Below are positions 7,607 to 16,142 of a DNA stretch of 64,000 nucleotides, piece by piece. This stretch comes from Micromonospora violae (GTDB lineage Bacteria; Actinomycetota; Actinomycetes; Mycobacteriales; Micromonosporaceae). Each line of letters begins with the position of its first letter. The first letter of the stretch is position 1. A model generated the notes under the pieces. It did no database searches. It had not been told where the DNA came from and was given only the letters and a program-made list of their open reading frames with translations. The stretch spans positions 5,518,001-5,582,000 of the forward strand of contig NZ_SHKK01000001.1 in NCBI RefSeq assembly GCF_004217135.1, written 5' to 3'. Made by a program: the position numbers and the translations under genes.

Positions 7607-8863
7607 GTGCCGGCTCGCAGGCGCGAGGATCGCTGCGTGGCTGCCAACCTCTCCGCCGTGGTCGGCGTCGTCTCACTTGTCACCGCTCTGACCGCGGCCC
7701 TGCTGGCGGTGCTGCGGCTGCGGGCCCGCCGGGGCATCGCCACCGCCACCCAGCGGGCCACCTACGAGGTGCTGCACACCGCCGGCCTGGCCGCCGAGCC
7801 GCTGCGGGCCGGGTTGAGCGAGGCGGGCGCGGCGAAGGCCGTACGTCATCTGCGGGCGCTGGTGGGCGCGGCCGGGCTGGCGCTCACCGACGCCGACCGG
7901 CTGCTGGCCCTCGACGGGCGCGGCACGCACCACGGGGAGCAACTGCTCGTGGCGGCCCGGCGGACGGTGGATTCCGGTCGTTCGACGGTCCTGGGTGAGC
8001 AGGAGTTGCACTGCGACCGGGTCGACTGCTCGATCCGCGGCGCGGTGGTCGCGCCGTTGCTGGGGGCGGACGCCCGGGTGGTGGGTGCGCTGGTGGCGGT
8101 GGCCGACAGCCCACCGCTGCCGGGGTTGGTGCAGGCCACCCTGGAGACGGCGCACTGGGCGGGCACGCAGCTCGCCCTGGCCGAGCTGGACTCGTCGCGG
8201 GAGCGGCTGGCCCGCGCCGAGATCCGGGCGTTGCGGGCGCAGATCAGCCCGCACTTCATCTACAACGCGCTGACCGCGATCGGCTCGTTCGTACGCACCG
8301 ATCCCGAGCGGGCCCGGGAGTTGATCCTGGAGTTCGCGGAGTTCACCAGGTACTCGTTCCGGGCGCACGGCGAGTTCACCACCCTGGCCGAGGAGCTGCG
8401 GTCGATCGACCGTTACCTGACCATCGAGCGGGCCCGGTTCGGTGACCGGTTGCAGGTGCGGTTGCAGATCGCCCCGGAGGTGCTGCCGGTGACGCTGCCG
8501 TTCCTCTGCCTCCAGCCGTTGGTGGAGAACGCGGTTCGCCACGGGTTGTCCCGCAAGCCGGGCACGGGCATGGTGAGCATCGAGGCCCGGGACGCGGGCG
8601 CCGAATGCCACATCACGGTGGAGGACGACGGAGTGGGAATGGATCCGACCACGCTGACCGCCGGCATCGCCGAGCTGGCCCACGGCACCGGTGACCCGGG
8701 TGACGACACAGGCCAGCACGTCGGCCTCTCCAACGTGGACGAGCGGTTGCGCTCGGTCTTCGGCGACCGGTTCGGGCTGGTGGTGGAGACCGGGCTGGGT
8801 TCGGGCACGAAGGTGAGCATGCGGGTGCCGAAGTTCCACCCGGGCGTGCGGGCCGGGTCGTGA
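7607..8863 (+). CDS. LytS-type sensor histidine kinase
   Basis: A 418-residue kinase of the His_kinase/LytS class. One N-terminal membrane segment (about 12-35) is followed by a GAF-like region, then the phospho-acceptor motif ISPHFIYNAL with H216, and an ATPase domain with LVENAVRHG, DDGVGM and GLSNVDERL. It overlaps the LytTR regulator by 4 bp (GTGA). GTG 7607 follows GAGGG by 5 nt; GTG 7637 is an alternative. Kinases of this class commonly accompany acetate or other solute symporters, and two symporter modules follow within 10 kb. Confidence 0.9.
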   Translation: MPARRREDRCVAANLSAVVGVVSLVTALTAALLAVLRLRARRGIATATQRATYEVLHTAGLAAEPLRAGLSEAGAAKAVRHLRALVGAAGLALTDADRLLALDGRGTHHGEQLLVAARRTVDSGRSTVLGEQELHCDRVDCSIRGAVVAPLLGADARVVGALVAVADSPPLPGLVQATLETAHWAGTQLALAELDSSRERLARAEIRALRAQISPHFIYNALTAIGSFVRTDPERARELILEFAEFTRYSFRAHGEFTTLAEELRSIDRYLTIERARFGDRLQVRLQIAPEVLPVTLPFLCLQPLVENAVRHGLSRKPGTGMVSIEARDAGAECHITVEDDGVGMDPTTLTAGIAELAHGTGDPGDDTGQHVGLSNVDERLRSVFGDRFGLVVETGLGSGTKVSMRVPKFHPGVRAGS

Positions 8864-9648
8864 GCGAGCGGAGCGGGACGGGCGTGGTGAACGCGTCCGG
8901 TTTCCTGCGCGTCCTCGCGGTGGACGACGAGCCTCCCGCGCTCGACGAGTTGGCGTACCACCTGCGGGCCGACCCCCGGGTGGCCCGGCTGCACACGGCC
9001 GGGGATGCCACCGAGGCGCTGCGGCTGCTGCGCGATGGTGACGTGGACGTGGTCTTCCTGGACATCCGGATGCCCGGCCTGGACGGCATGGAGCTGGCCC
9101 GGGTGCTGCGGCGTTTCGCCCGGCCGCCGGCGATCGTGTTCGTCACCGCGTACGACGACGGCGCGGTGGACGCCTTCGACCTGGGTGCCACCGACTACGT
9201 CCGGAAACCGGTCCGCGCCGATCGGCTGGCCGAGTCGCTGCGCCGGGTGATCGGCTCGCGGGTGGTGCCGTCGCACCCGGCGGCGCTGGCCCGCGCCGAG
9301 GAGGACCCGACCATCCCCATCGAGTTGGCCGGCACCACCCGGATGCTGCCTCGCTCGGCGGTGCGGTGGGTGGAGGCGCAGGGCGACTACGCCCGGTTGC
9401 ACACCGCGGAGGGGTCGCATCTGGTGCGCGTCTCGCTGGCCACCCTGGCGGAGCGCTGGGCCGATGCCGGGTTCGTCCGGGTGCACCGGTCGTACCTGGT
9501 GCAGTTGAAGTTGATCGCGGAGTTGCGGCTGGTCAACTCCGGCTACGTGGTGGTGATCGACTCGACCGAGCTGCCGGTGAGCCGGCGGCACACCAGGGAG
9601 TTGAAGGACAAGCTGGTCAGGGCCGCGAAACAGGATTGGAGTCGCTGA
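8860..9648 (+). CDS. LytTR-family response regulator
   Basis: A 262-residue regulator. The receiver domain (about 17-135) has the acidic pair in VDDE, the phospho-acceptor D68 in FLDIRMPG and the lysine in VRKPV. A LytTR DNA-binding domain fills about 150-255 (WVEAQGDYARL, FVRVHRSYLV, LPVSRRHTREL). It starts at a GTG overlapping the kinase stop, so the pair is cotranslated. Likely targets are the nearby symporter genes, by analogy with similar loci; this is not shown by the sequence. Confidence 0.92.
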   Translation: MSERSGTGVVNASGFLRVLAVDDEPPALDELAYHLRADPRVARLHTAGDATEALRLLRDGDVDVVFLDIRMPGLDGMELARVLRRFARPPAIVFVTAYDDGAVDAFDLGATDYVRKPVRADRLAESLRRVIGSRVVPSHPAALARAEEDPTIPIELAGTTRMLPRSAVRWVEAQGDYARLHTAEGSHLVRVSLATLAERWADAGFVRVHRSYLVQLKLIAELRLVNSGYVVVIDSTELPVSRRHTRELKDKLVRAAKQDWSR

Positions 9649-9714
9649 ACCGGGAATGGGAACAGCCCTACCGTACGTTGTACGCTAAGCCGTACGACTT
9701 CCGGGAGGCTTGCC

Positions 9715-10392
9715 GTGACCGAAACCCTGTTCGACGCCGCATCCGAGTTCGACAGCCAACTGGACCGACTGGTGCAGCTCGGTTACCCCACCCTCGCCGG
9801 GCTGACCGAGAGCGCCTTCCGCGACCTGGTCGCGCCGCTGCGGGCCAGCGCGGTCGAGGGCACCGCCGGGCTGCCCGCCCCCACCGACGCCCGGGTGCCG
9901 TTCCTGCTCGTCACCACCCGGGATCTGATCGGTGTGCCGGAACGGTTGGCGCTGGCCACCCTGGCCGGCAAGCGCAAGCCCGGTGTCGTCGACCGGAACT
10001 ACGCCGAGGACGACCTGCCCCGCTTCGACCCGATCAAGGAGTTGGAGGTGCCGGCCGGGCCGGCGTACCTGCTCTTCGACGTCGACCGGGGTGAGGAGTT
10101 CCGCAACCTGGCCCCGGGCACGGCCCTGGAGGGGATCACCGCCCAGGGCCGGTTGCCGCTCACCATCGACGAAGGGCTCGCCTTCATCACGCTGCACCCG
10201 GCCTCGTTGGCGAGCAACCGGTGCTTCTCGTTGATCGGCTCCCGCTGCGGCGACAAGCGGGTGCCAGCGCTCTGGATCAGCCAGGGCGCACCCAAGCTCG
10301 GCTGGTGCTGGTACGGCAACCCGCACACCTGGCTCGGCTCCGCCTCGGCCCGGCCGGAGCGCGTCGGCCTGGAATTGTCGACAACCCCTTGA
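9715..10392 (+). CDS. DUF5701-family protein
   Basis: A 225-residue soluble protein. EFDSQLDRLVQLGYPTLAGL at the N-terminus and RVPFLLVTTRDLI in the middle are the marks of the actinobacterial DUF5701 family, whose role is unknown. It starts at GTG 9715, about 7 nt after GGGAGG. Upstream, CGTACG repeats at about 9672-9697 overlap the probable promoter. The gene ends right at the family-B palindrome, which may terminate it. Confidence 0.78.
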   Translation: MTETLFDAASEFDSQLDRLVQLGYPTLAGLTESAFRDLVAPLRASAVEGTAGLPAPTDARVPFLLVTTRDLIGVPERLALATLAGKRKPGVVDRNYAEDDLPRFDPIKELEVPAGPAYLLFDVDRGEEFRNLAPGTALEGITAQGRLPLTIDEGLAFITLHPASLASNRCFSLIGSRCGDKRVPALWISQGAPKLGWCWYGNPHTWLGSASARPERVGLELSTTP

Positions 10393-10468
10393 TCGACTCG
10401 AATTCCTGAAAGTCGGGGCATCACAGGAGGCCGGATGCCCCGACTTTCAGCACATCGAGTGGATCAAG
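10388..10468. repeat. Family-B palindrome, copy 1 (also a bidirectional terminator)
   Basis: Arms 10388-10422 and 10434-10468 pair at 31 of 35 positions around an 11-nt loop. The inner 17 bp (CTGAAAGTCGGGGCATC) are perfect. The outer ends read TTGATC-S-ACTCG. It sits between two convergent genes, so it can end transcription from both sides. A diverged second copy is at 44938-45015. Confidence 0.85.
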
Positions 10469-10488
10469 CCCGGCGCCGAAGAAGATGG

Positions 10489-11046
10489 TCAGAAGATGTC
10501 GGCCAGCGGCAGGGCGAGGGGGAACGGCTGCTCGGTGCGGTAGACCTCGCCGGCCGCAAGGACGGCCTGTTCGCGGTAACCGCCCGCGCCGTTGGCCAGC
10601 ACGGTCAGGGTCTGCTTTCGCGGCTCGACCAGCCAGTAGAACGGGATGCCGGCCGCCGCGTACTCGTGGCGTTTGAGCACCAGGTCGCGGCCGGCGTTGC
10701 TCGGCGAGATGACCTCGACGACGAGGAGCACGTCGGCCGGGTCGAGCGCGGCACCGCCGCTGTCCAGTGCGCTCTCATGTGCGACGAAGAGGTCGGGCAC
10801 GAAGTACGAGGAGCGTTTCGCGCTCACCCCGATGTCCTGACCGACGAGCACGCCGGTGGGAGCCTGCCGGTCGAGGAGCCGACGGAGGCGGTTGGCGACC
10901 GCACCGTGGAAGACGTCCGCATGGGGGGACACGAGCAGGCTCCCGTCGAAGATCTCGTAGACCTGGTCGTCCTCGGGGAGGCTCTGGAGGTCGTCAACAC
11001 TCCAGGCGTCGCCCCAGCCGGGCCGGGCAGGATTGGTCACCGTCAC
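10489..11046 (-). CDS. Uma2-family (DUF820) restriction-like endonuclease fold protein
   Basis: A 185-residue PD-(D/E)XK-fold protein. PDLFVA, then VVEVISPSNAGRDLVLKRHEYAAAG, gives the D...E-X-I...K arrangement of the family, and FYWLVEP follows. Uma2 proteins are abundant in multicellular actinobacteria and cyanobacteria; their physiological role is poorly known. The start is GTG 11046 or the in-frame GTG 11040; AGGAGG at 11048-11053 fits 11040 better. It is divergent from the symporter module, and a DnaA-box group lies between them. Confidence 0.88.
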   Translation of the reverse strand: MTVTNPARPGWGDAWSVDDLQSLPEDDQVYEIFDGSLLVSPHADVFHGAVANRLRRLLDRQAPTGVLVGQDIGVSAKRSSYFVPDLFVAHESALDSGGAALDPADVLLVVEVISPSNAGRDLVLKRHEYAAAGIPFYWLVEPRKQTLTVLANGAGGYREQAVLAAGEVYRTEQPFPLALPLADIF

Positions 11047-11084
11047 ACCTCCTCTCTACCGGAACACCCTGACAGCTCCGCCGT

Positions 11085-11200
11085 TCGTCCACAACGAACC
11101 TCGGGAGTTAACACAGGCCAGCCTGCATTGACGCCGAGTTATCCACAGGCGTGAACCGTTCTCCACAGGTTATGCACAACACCGCCCGGCGCTGTGCACA
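11085..11200 (+). promoter_or_regulatory. Cluster of DnaA-box-like 9-mers
   Basis: Five box-like 9-mers lie on the + strand in about 115 bp: TCGTCCACA (11085-11093), the exact box TTATCCACA (11139-11147), TTCTCCACA (11159-11167), TTATGCACA (11170-11178) and the weaker CTGTGCACA (11192-11200). The actinobacterial DnaA box is roughly YYVTCCACA. The region is intergenic between divergent genes. It has no dnaA or dnaN beside it, so it is not the ordinary oriC. Confidence 0.65.
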
Positions 11201-11255
11201 ATGCTGCCGGGCGTGCGCTGCTTGACAATCGTGTGCGGCGGGCGAGACTGCCGGG

Positions 11256-11684
11256 GTGGCCAAGCAACTCCCGGAGGTGGGGTCAGGCGTTGCGGTGCCG
11301 CCGACCCGGCGGTCGCGGATCGTGCTGGCCGAGATCACCCGGCAGGACACCCGCGCCGAGCGGACCCGCGCCGAGCGGACCCGCGCCGAGCTGGCCCAGC
11401 AGACCCAGGTCGGTGAGGCGCTGGTCCGGGGCCTGGTTCGGGCCCAACTCGCGTTGGCGGTGCGGTTGTCCCTGGTGGTGGCCATCGGGTTGGGCGGGCT
11501 GCCGTGGCTGTTCGCGATCGCGCCGTCGCTCGGCCGCACCACCGTCGCCGGCGTCAATCTGCCGTGGCTGCTGCTCGGGGTGCTCTCCTTCCCGTTCCTG
11601 ATCGCGGTGGGTTGGGCGTACGTGCGGCTGGCCGAGCGCAATGAGCAGGACTTCACCGACCTGGTGCAACGGCCGGAGCGCTGA
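11256..11684 (+). CDS. Small two-helix membrane protein, symporter partner
   Basis: A 142-residue protein. A charged N-terminus holds a short repeat (RAERTRAERTRAEL at about 34-47, encoded by 15-bp tandem units at 11351-11395). Two membrane segments follow (about 70-90 and 97-120), then a charged tail. Size, topology and position right before a sodium/solute symporter match the DUF485 partner at 16852, although the sequence differs. It probably helps assemble or tune the symporter. The stop is 1 nt before the next GTG. Confidence 0.75.
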   Translation: MAKQLPEVGSGVAVPPTRRSRIVLAEITRQDTRAERTRAERTRAELAQQTQVGEALVRGLVRAQLALAVRLSLVVAIGLGGLPWLFAIAPSLGRTTVAGVNLPWLLLGVLSFPFLIAVGWAYVRLAERNEQDFTDLVQRPER

Positions 11685-11685
11685 G

Positions 11686-13329
11686 GTGGGCAACGAGTTC
11701 GTGGTCCCGGCCATCGTCGCGGTCACCCTGGTCACCGTCGGGATCGGCTTCTACGGGCTGCGGTTGGCCCGGACCACGTCCGACTTCCTGGTGGCGTCCC
11801 GGGCGATCAGTCCGACCTGGAACGCCGCCGCCATCGGCGGGGAGTACCTGTCGGCGGCGAGCTTCCTCGGCATCGCGGGGCTGGTCCTCAAGTACGGCGT
11901 GGATGTGCTCTGGTACCCGGTCGGGTTCGCCGCCGGCTACCTGGCGCTGCTGCTCTTCGTGGCCGCGCCGCTGCGCCGCTCCGGGGCGTTCACCCTGCCC
12001 GACTTCTGCGAGCTGCGGCTGGGGTCGCGTCGACTCCGCATCCTGGCCACCGCCTTCGTCATCTTCATCGGTTGGCTGTACCTGGTGCCGCAACTCCAGG
12101 GCGCCGGGCTGACCCTGGCCACGGTGGCCGGCTCCCCGTACCCGCTCGGTGCCCTGCTGGTGGCCGGCGTGGTCACCGCGAACGTGGCGCTGGGCGGCAT
12201 GCGCGCCATCACCTTCGTGCAGGCGTTCCAGTACTGGCTCAAGTTGACAGCTCTCGCCGTACCGGTGATCTTCCTGGCCCTTCAGTGGCAGGCCGACGGC
12301 CGCCCGGCGGTGACCCCACCCGACGGGCCGACGTTCCGGACCGCGACCACCGTCGTGGTCGAGCACCGCGCGACCCTCACCCTGCCCGACGGTGACATTC
12401 GAGAGGTACGCCCCGGAGACGAGTTGACCTTCGCCGCCGGTGATCCGGTGCCGGAGGTGTCCGGAGTGGCCACCGACGCCAACGACTGGTTGCTGCCCAG
12501 CGCCGCCGGTGACGACGACCGGGGCCTGTTCGCCACGTACTCGCTGATCCTGGCCACCTTCCTGGGCACCATGGGCCTGCCGCACGTGCTGGTGCGCTTC
12601 TACACCAACCCGGACGGCGCGGCGGCCCGCCGGACCACCCTGGTCGTGCTGGCGTTGGTCGGCGCGTTCTATCTGCTGCCCACCCTGTACGGGGTCCTCG
12701 GTCGGATCTACACCCCACAACTGCTGGTCACTGGCCACACCGACGCGGTGGTGGTGCTGCTACCCGGCGCGGCCCTGGGCGACGGGCTGGTCGGGCGGCT
12801 GCTTGCCGCGCTGGTCGCCGCAGGAGCGTTCGCGGCGTTCCTCTCCACCTCGTCCGGGCTGTTGACCAGCGTCGCCGGGGTGATCTCGACGGACGTGCTC
12901 GGTCGGGGCTCGGTACACGGGTTCCGGCTGGCCACCGTCATCGCCGGTGGTGTGCCGGCGGTGCTGGCGCTGCACGTCTCCGGCCTGGACGTGTCGCAGG
13001 TTGTCGGGCTGGCCTTCGCGGTCGCCGCGTCGAGCTTCTGCCCGCTGCTGGTGCTCGGCATCTGGTGGCGCGGGCTGACCGACGTGGGCGCTGCCGCCGG
13101 TGTGGTGGTCGGCGGCGGCGCCGCGATCGGCGCGGTGCTGATCACCGTGCTCGGCCCTCCGCTGTCCGGCTGGCCGGCCACGCTCATCGCGCAGCCGGCC
13201 GCCTGGACGGTGCCGCTGGCCTTCACCGTGATGGTCGCCGTGTCGATGGCAACCCGCCGACGTGCCCCGACGGACGTCGCCGCCACCATGCTCCGCCTCC
13301 ACACCCCGGAAGCCCTCCGCATGCAGTGA
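11686..13329 (+). CDS. Sodium/solute symporter (SSS family, ActP-like)
   Basis: A 547-residue transporter with about 13 membrane segments. ISPTWNAAAIGGEYLSAASF and FLGIAGLVLKYG near the N-terminus are SSS hallmarks shared with the actP product at 17195. A hydrophilic insert at about 205-285, absent from the actP paralogue here, probably forms an external loop. GTG 11686 follows the upstream stop at once, so the two genes are coupled. The substrate is likely a short monocarboxylate, which cannot be fixed from sequence alone. Confidence 0.88.
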   Translation: MGNEFVVPAIVAVTLVTVGIGFYGLRLARTTSDFLVASRAISPTWNAAAIGGEYLSAASFLGIAGLVLKYGVDVLWYPVGFAAGYLALLLFVAAPLRRSGAFTLPDFCELRLGSRRLRILATAFVIFIGWLYLVPQLQGAGLTLATVAGSPYPLGALLVAGVVTANVALGGMRAITFVQAFQYWLKLTALAVPVIFLALQWQADGRPAVTPPDGPTFRTATTVVVEHRATLTLPDGDIREVRPGDELTFAAGDPVPEVSGVATDANDWLLPSAAGDDDRGLFATYSLILATFLGTMGLPHVLVRFYTNPDGAAARRTTLVVLALVGAFYLLPTLYGVLGRIYTPQLLVTGHTDAVVVLLPGAALGDGLVGRLLAALVAAGAFAAFLSTSSGLLTSVAGVISTDVLGRGSVHGFRLATVIAGGVPAVLALHVSGLDVSQVVGLAFAVAASSFCPLLVLGIWWRGLTDVGAAAGVVVGGGAAIGAVLITVLGPPLSGWPATLIAQPAAWTVPLAFTVMVAVSMATRRRAPTDVAATMLRLHTPEALRMQ

Positions 13330-13422
13330 TCACAACGGTCCCGGAGACCGGTGGCAGGAATCCGCCTCGGGGAGGACCACGGGTCCGTCCGCCGCCGGAC
13401 GTCGGGACTGGCGATCGGCGGA

Positions 13423-13428
13423 TAACGT
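13423..13428 (+). promoter_or_regulatory. -10 box (TAACGT), likely leaderless ABC transporter transcript
   Basis: TAACGT ends 6 nt before the ATG at 13435, with no ribosome-binding sequence between. Confidence 0.45.
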
Positions 13429-13434
13429 CGGCGC

Positions 13435-14199
13435 ATGACTGTTGAGCACTCCGCACTCGCACTGCGCGGCCTGGCCAAGCGGTTCGACGGCACGATCGCG
13501 GTGGCCGGCGTCGACCTGGACGTCCCCGCCGGCTCCTTCTACGGCCTGCTCGGCCCGAACGGCGCTGGCAAGACCACCACCCTGTCGATGGCGGTCGGGC
13601 TGTTGCGACCGGACGCCGGCTCGGCCTGGGTGCTCGGGCACGACGTCTGGCAGGACCCGATCACCGCGAAGCAGTTGCTCGGCGTGATGCCCGACGGGGT
13701 ACGGCTGTTCGACCGGCTGACCGGGGCGGAGCTGCTGGCGTACAACGGGTTGTTGCGGGGGATGGACCCGACGGTGGTCGACCAGCGGGCTGCCGAGCTG
13801 CTGGACGTGCTGGCCCTCGGCGACGCCGGTCGAACGCTGGTGGTGGACTACTCGGCGGGCATGAAGAAGAAGATCGGCCTGGCCTGCGCGCTGCTGCACG
13901 GCCCTCGGGTGCTGGTGCTGGACGAGCCGTTCGAGGCGGTCGACCCGGTCTCCGCCGCGCTGATCCGGGACATCCTCACCCGCTACGCGGCCGGCGGCGG
14001 CACGGTGGTGTTCTCCAGTCACGTGATGGAGGTCGTCGAGCGGCTCTGCTCGCACGTGGCGATCCTGGCCGGCGGCACCATCAAGCGGGTCGGGACGATC
14101 GACGAGGTCCGCGGCGACCGCTCGTTGGAGCAGGTCTTCGTCGAGGTGGTCGGCGGGCGTACCGCGACCGGCGAGGAGCTGTCGTGGCTCTCCCGGTGA
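13435..14199 (+). CDS. ABC transporter ATP-binding protein
   Basis: A 254-residue nucleotide-binding subunit. Walker A is GPNGAGKTTT (about 38-47) and Walker B is VLVLDEPFE. The signature loop is the variant YSAGMKKKIGLA, as in ABC-2-type exporters. It pairs with the permease that starts on its stop codon. The substrate is unknown. Confidence 0.92.
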   Translation: MTVEHSALALRGLAKRFDGTIAVAGVDLDVPAGSFYGLLGPNGAGKTTTLSMAVGLLRPDAGSAWVLGHDVWQDPITAKQLLGVMPDGVRLFDRLTGAELLAYNGLLRGMDPTVVDQRAAELLDVLALGDAGRTLVVDYSAGMKKKIGLACALLHGPRVLVLDEPFEAVDPVSAALIRDILTRYAAGGGTVVFSSHVMEVVERLCSHVAILAGGTIKRVGTIDEVRGDRSLEQVFVEVVGGRTATGEELSWLSR

Positions 14200-15887
14200 G
14201 CGCGGGCACCACCCCCGCCGCCTCCGTACGGCCGGTCTCCGCTCGGCACTTCGTGCGGCTCAAGCTGCGGGTGATGGGCAACAGCTTTCGGGGTCAGGGC
14301 TGGCGGATCGCCCTGTTCATCGGTGGCGTGTTGCTCGGGCTCTGGTTCGCCGCCAGCGGTTTCTTCCTCTTCGCCGCGCCGGGCCTGGCTGGCAACGGCA
14401 CGTACGCGGTGCTGATCGCGGCGGGGGGTGGCGGTCTGCTGGTGCTCGGTTGGCTGCTTCTGCCGTTGGTCTTCTTCGGCGTGGACGAGACCCTGGACCC
14501 GGCCCGGTTCGCGCTGCTGCCGCTGCCCCGGCGCACGTTGGTGACCGGCCTGTTCGCCGCCGCCCTGATCAGCGTGCCGGTGCTGGCGGTGCTCATCGCG
14601 TCGTTCGGGCTGGTGCTGACCGCCTGGTCGCTGGGTGGCTGGTCGGCGGGGCTGCTCGCCGTCGTGGGTGTGCTCGGCGGGCTGCTGCTCTGTGTGGCCG
14701 CCAGCCGGGCGGTGACCAGTGCCTTCGCCACCATGTTGCGGTCCCGCCGGGTCCGCGACCTGGCGGCCGTGCTGCTGGCGGTGACGGCCGCGCTGCTCGG
14801 CCCGTTGCAGGTCTTCGGCCTCGCCGCGCTGCGGGAGGCGGACTGGGCGCGGTTGGCCGGTATGGCGACGGTGATCGGTTGGACACCGTTGGGCGCTCCG
14901 TGGACCGTCGGCATCGACGTGGCCCAGGGGCGGGTGTGGGCGGCACCGGTCAAGTTGCTGATCACGGTGGTGGCGCTCGGCGCCCTGCTGGCCTGGTGGT
15001 CCCGGTCGCTCGAGTCGGCGATGGTGGGTGCGGCGAGCAGCGGTAAGGCCCCGGCGCGACGCGCGGTCGCCGGTGGCGCGGTCGCCCAACTGTTTCCCCG
15101 GGTCGCCGGGTGGGCCGGCCGGGACCGGTTCGGTGCCCTGGTCGCCCGGGAGGCCCGCTACTGGTGGCGGGACGCCCGCCGCCGAGCCAACCTGATCACG
15201 ATCGCGGTGGTCGGCATCTTCGTGCCCGTGATGATCAACGTTACCGGCGGGGACCTCGCGGCCATGGGCGAGGCGGGGTTCACAGCGGCGGCCAACGACA
15301 GCTCGCCGGTCGTGGTCACCATCTCGATGCTCTTCGTGGGTGTGCTCGCCGCCGTCACCCTGGCCAATCAGTTCGGGTTCGACGGCAGCGCGTACGCCGC
15401 GCACGTCGTGGCCGGGGTGCCCGGCCGGGTCGAGCTGCGGGCCCGGATGACGGCCTTCTCGCTGTACGTGCTGCCGATGTTGGCGATCGTCGCGGTGGTG
15501 CTGTCGGTGCTGCTCGGTCGACCGGGTTGGATCGGGCTCACGATCGGCACCCTGGTCGCCACCTACGGCGCCGGGCTGGCGGTGAACAGCCTGGTCTCGG
15601 TGCTCGGGGCGTACTCGCTGCCGGAGACGAGCAACCCGTTCGCGATGAACAGCGGCGCGGGCATGGCGAAGGGGCTGCTCACCCTGCTGGCCATGCTCGC
15701 CTCGGCCGTCGCCGCGGTGCCGATGGTGGTGGCCGCCGCGCTGCTCGGTGACGCCTGGCTCTGGCTGGCCCTGCCGGTCGGTGCCGCCTACGGGGTGGGC
15801 GCGGCGCTGCTGGGCGCGTACCTGGCCGGTGACGTGCTGGACCGACGCCAGCCGGAGCTGCTGGCCACTGTCACACCGCGTCGTTAA
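14196..15887 (+). CDS. ABC transporter permease
   Basis: A 563-residue membrane protein with about 12-14 hydrophobic segments, the partner of the ATPase just upstream. GTG at 14196 overlaps that gene's TGA by 4 bp (GTGA), the usual sign of coupling; GTG 14184 is an in-frame alternative. The protein is a full-length two-bundle ABC-2-type permease of a kind common in actinobacteria, with no known substrate. Confidence 0.88.
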   Translation: MSAGTTPAASVRPVSARHFVRLKLRVMGNSFRGQGWRIALFIGGVLLGLWFAASGFFLFAAPGLAGNGTYAVLIAAGGGGLLVLGWLLLPLVFFGVDETLDPARFALLPLPRRTLVTGLFAAALISVPVLAVLIASFGLVLTAWSLGGWSAGLLAVVGVLGGLLLCVAASRAVTSAFATMLRSRRVRDLAAVLLAVTAALLGPLQVFGLAALREADWARLAGMATVIGWTPLGAPWTVGIDVAQGRVWAAPVKLLITVVALGALLAWWSRSLESAMVGAASSGKAPARRAVAGGAVAQLFPRVAGWAGRDRFGALVAREARYWWRDARRRANLITIAVVGIFVPVMINVTGGDLAAMGEAGFTAAANDSSPVVVTISMLFVGVLAAVTLANQFGFDGSAYAAHVVAGVPGRVELRARMTAFSLYVLPMLAIVAVVLSVLLGRPGWIGLTIGTLVATYGAGLAVNSLVSVLGAYSLPETSNPFAMNSGAGMAKGLLTLLAMLASAVAAVPMVVAAALLGDAWLWLALPVGAAYGVGAALLGAYLAGDVLDRRQPELLATVTPRR

Positions 15888-15979
15888 CCGGCTCGTCGGC
15901 CCGGCAGCCGGATCGGGCCTCACACCACGCAAGCGACCGGACGGCGCATCGCCGCAGGGATCGACGTGTCACCACGAGC

Positions 15980-16019
15980 GTGATGCCGCTGAGTCATCAA
16001 GATGACTCAGCGGCATCAC
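15980..16019. terminator. Perfect 19-bp hairpin after the ABC transporter
   Basis: GTGATGCCGCTGAGTCATC (15980-15998) is repeated as its exact complement at 16001-16019 with only AA between. It lies about 90 bp after the permease stop and 120 bp before the next gene. It is a strong terminator candidate, but its length and perfection also suit a repeat element. Confidence 0.7.
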
Positions 16020-16142
16020 AGTCGTTCGGGCATCGCCCTCCGGTGAGCGGAGCACGCCGGAGCCGGGCGACTCCACCGCCCCGGACGGCCCGCCGACCTG
16101 CACGAGCGCTTCCTTGGTTGGGCGAGGGTCCGGGACGGCACA

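Noticed and set aside
11085..11200. Chromosome origin oriC
   Set aside because: There are only about five boxes and no dnaA, dnaN, gyrB or rpmH beside it.
14025..14040. Another parS-like TCACGTGA core in the ABC ATPase gene
   Set aside because: Only the central eight bases match; the flanks do not.
14019..15932. A 637-codon minus-strand frame opposite the ABC permease
   Set aside because: Its translation is a low-complexity mix of Arg, Gln, His, Gly and Pro, while the other strand has a membrane permease coupled to an ATPase.
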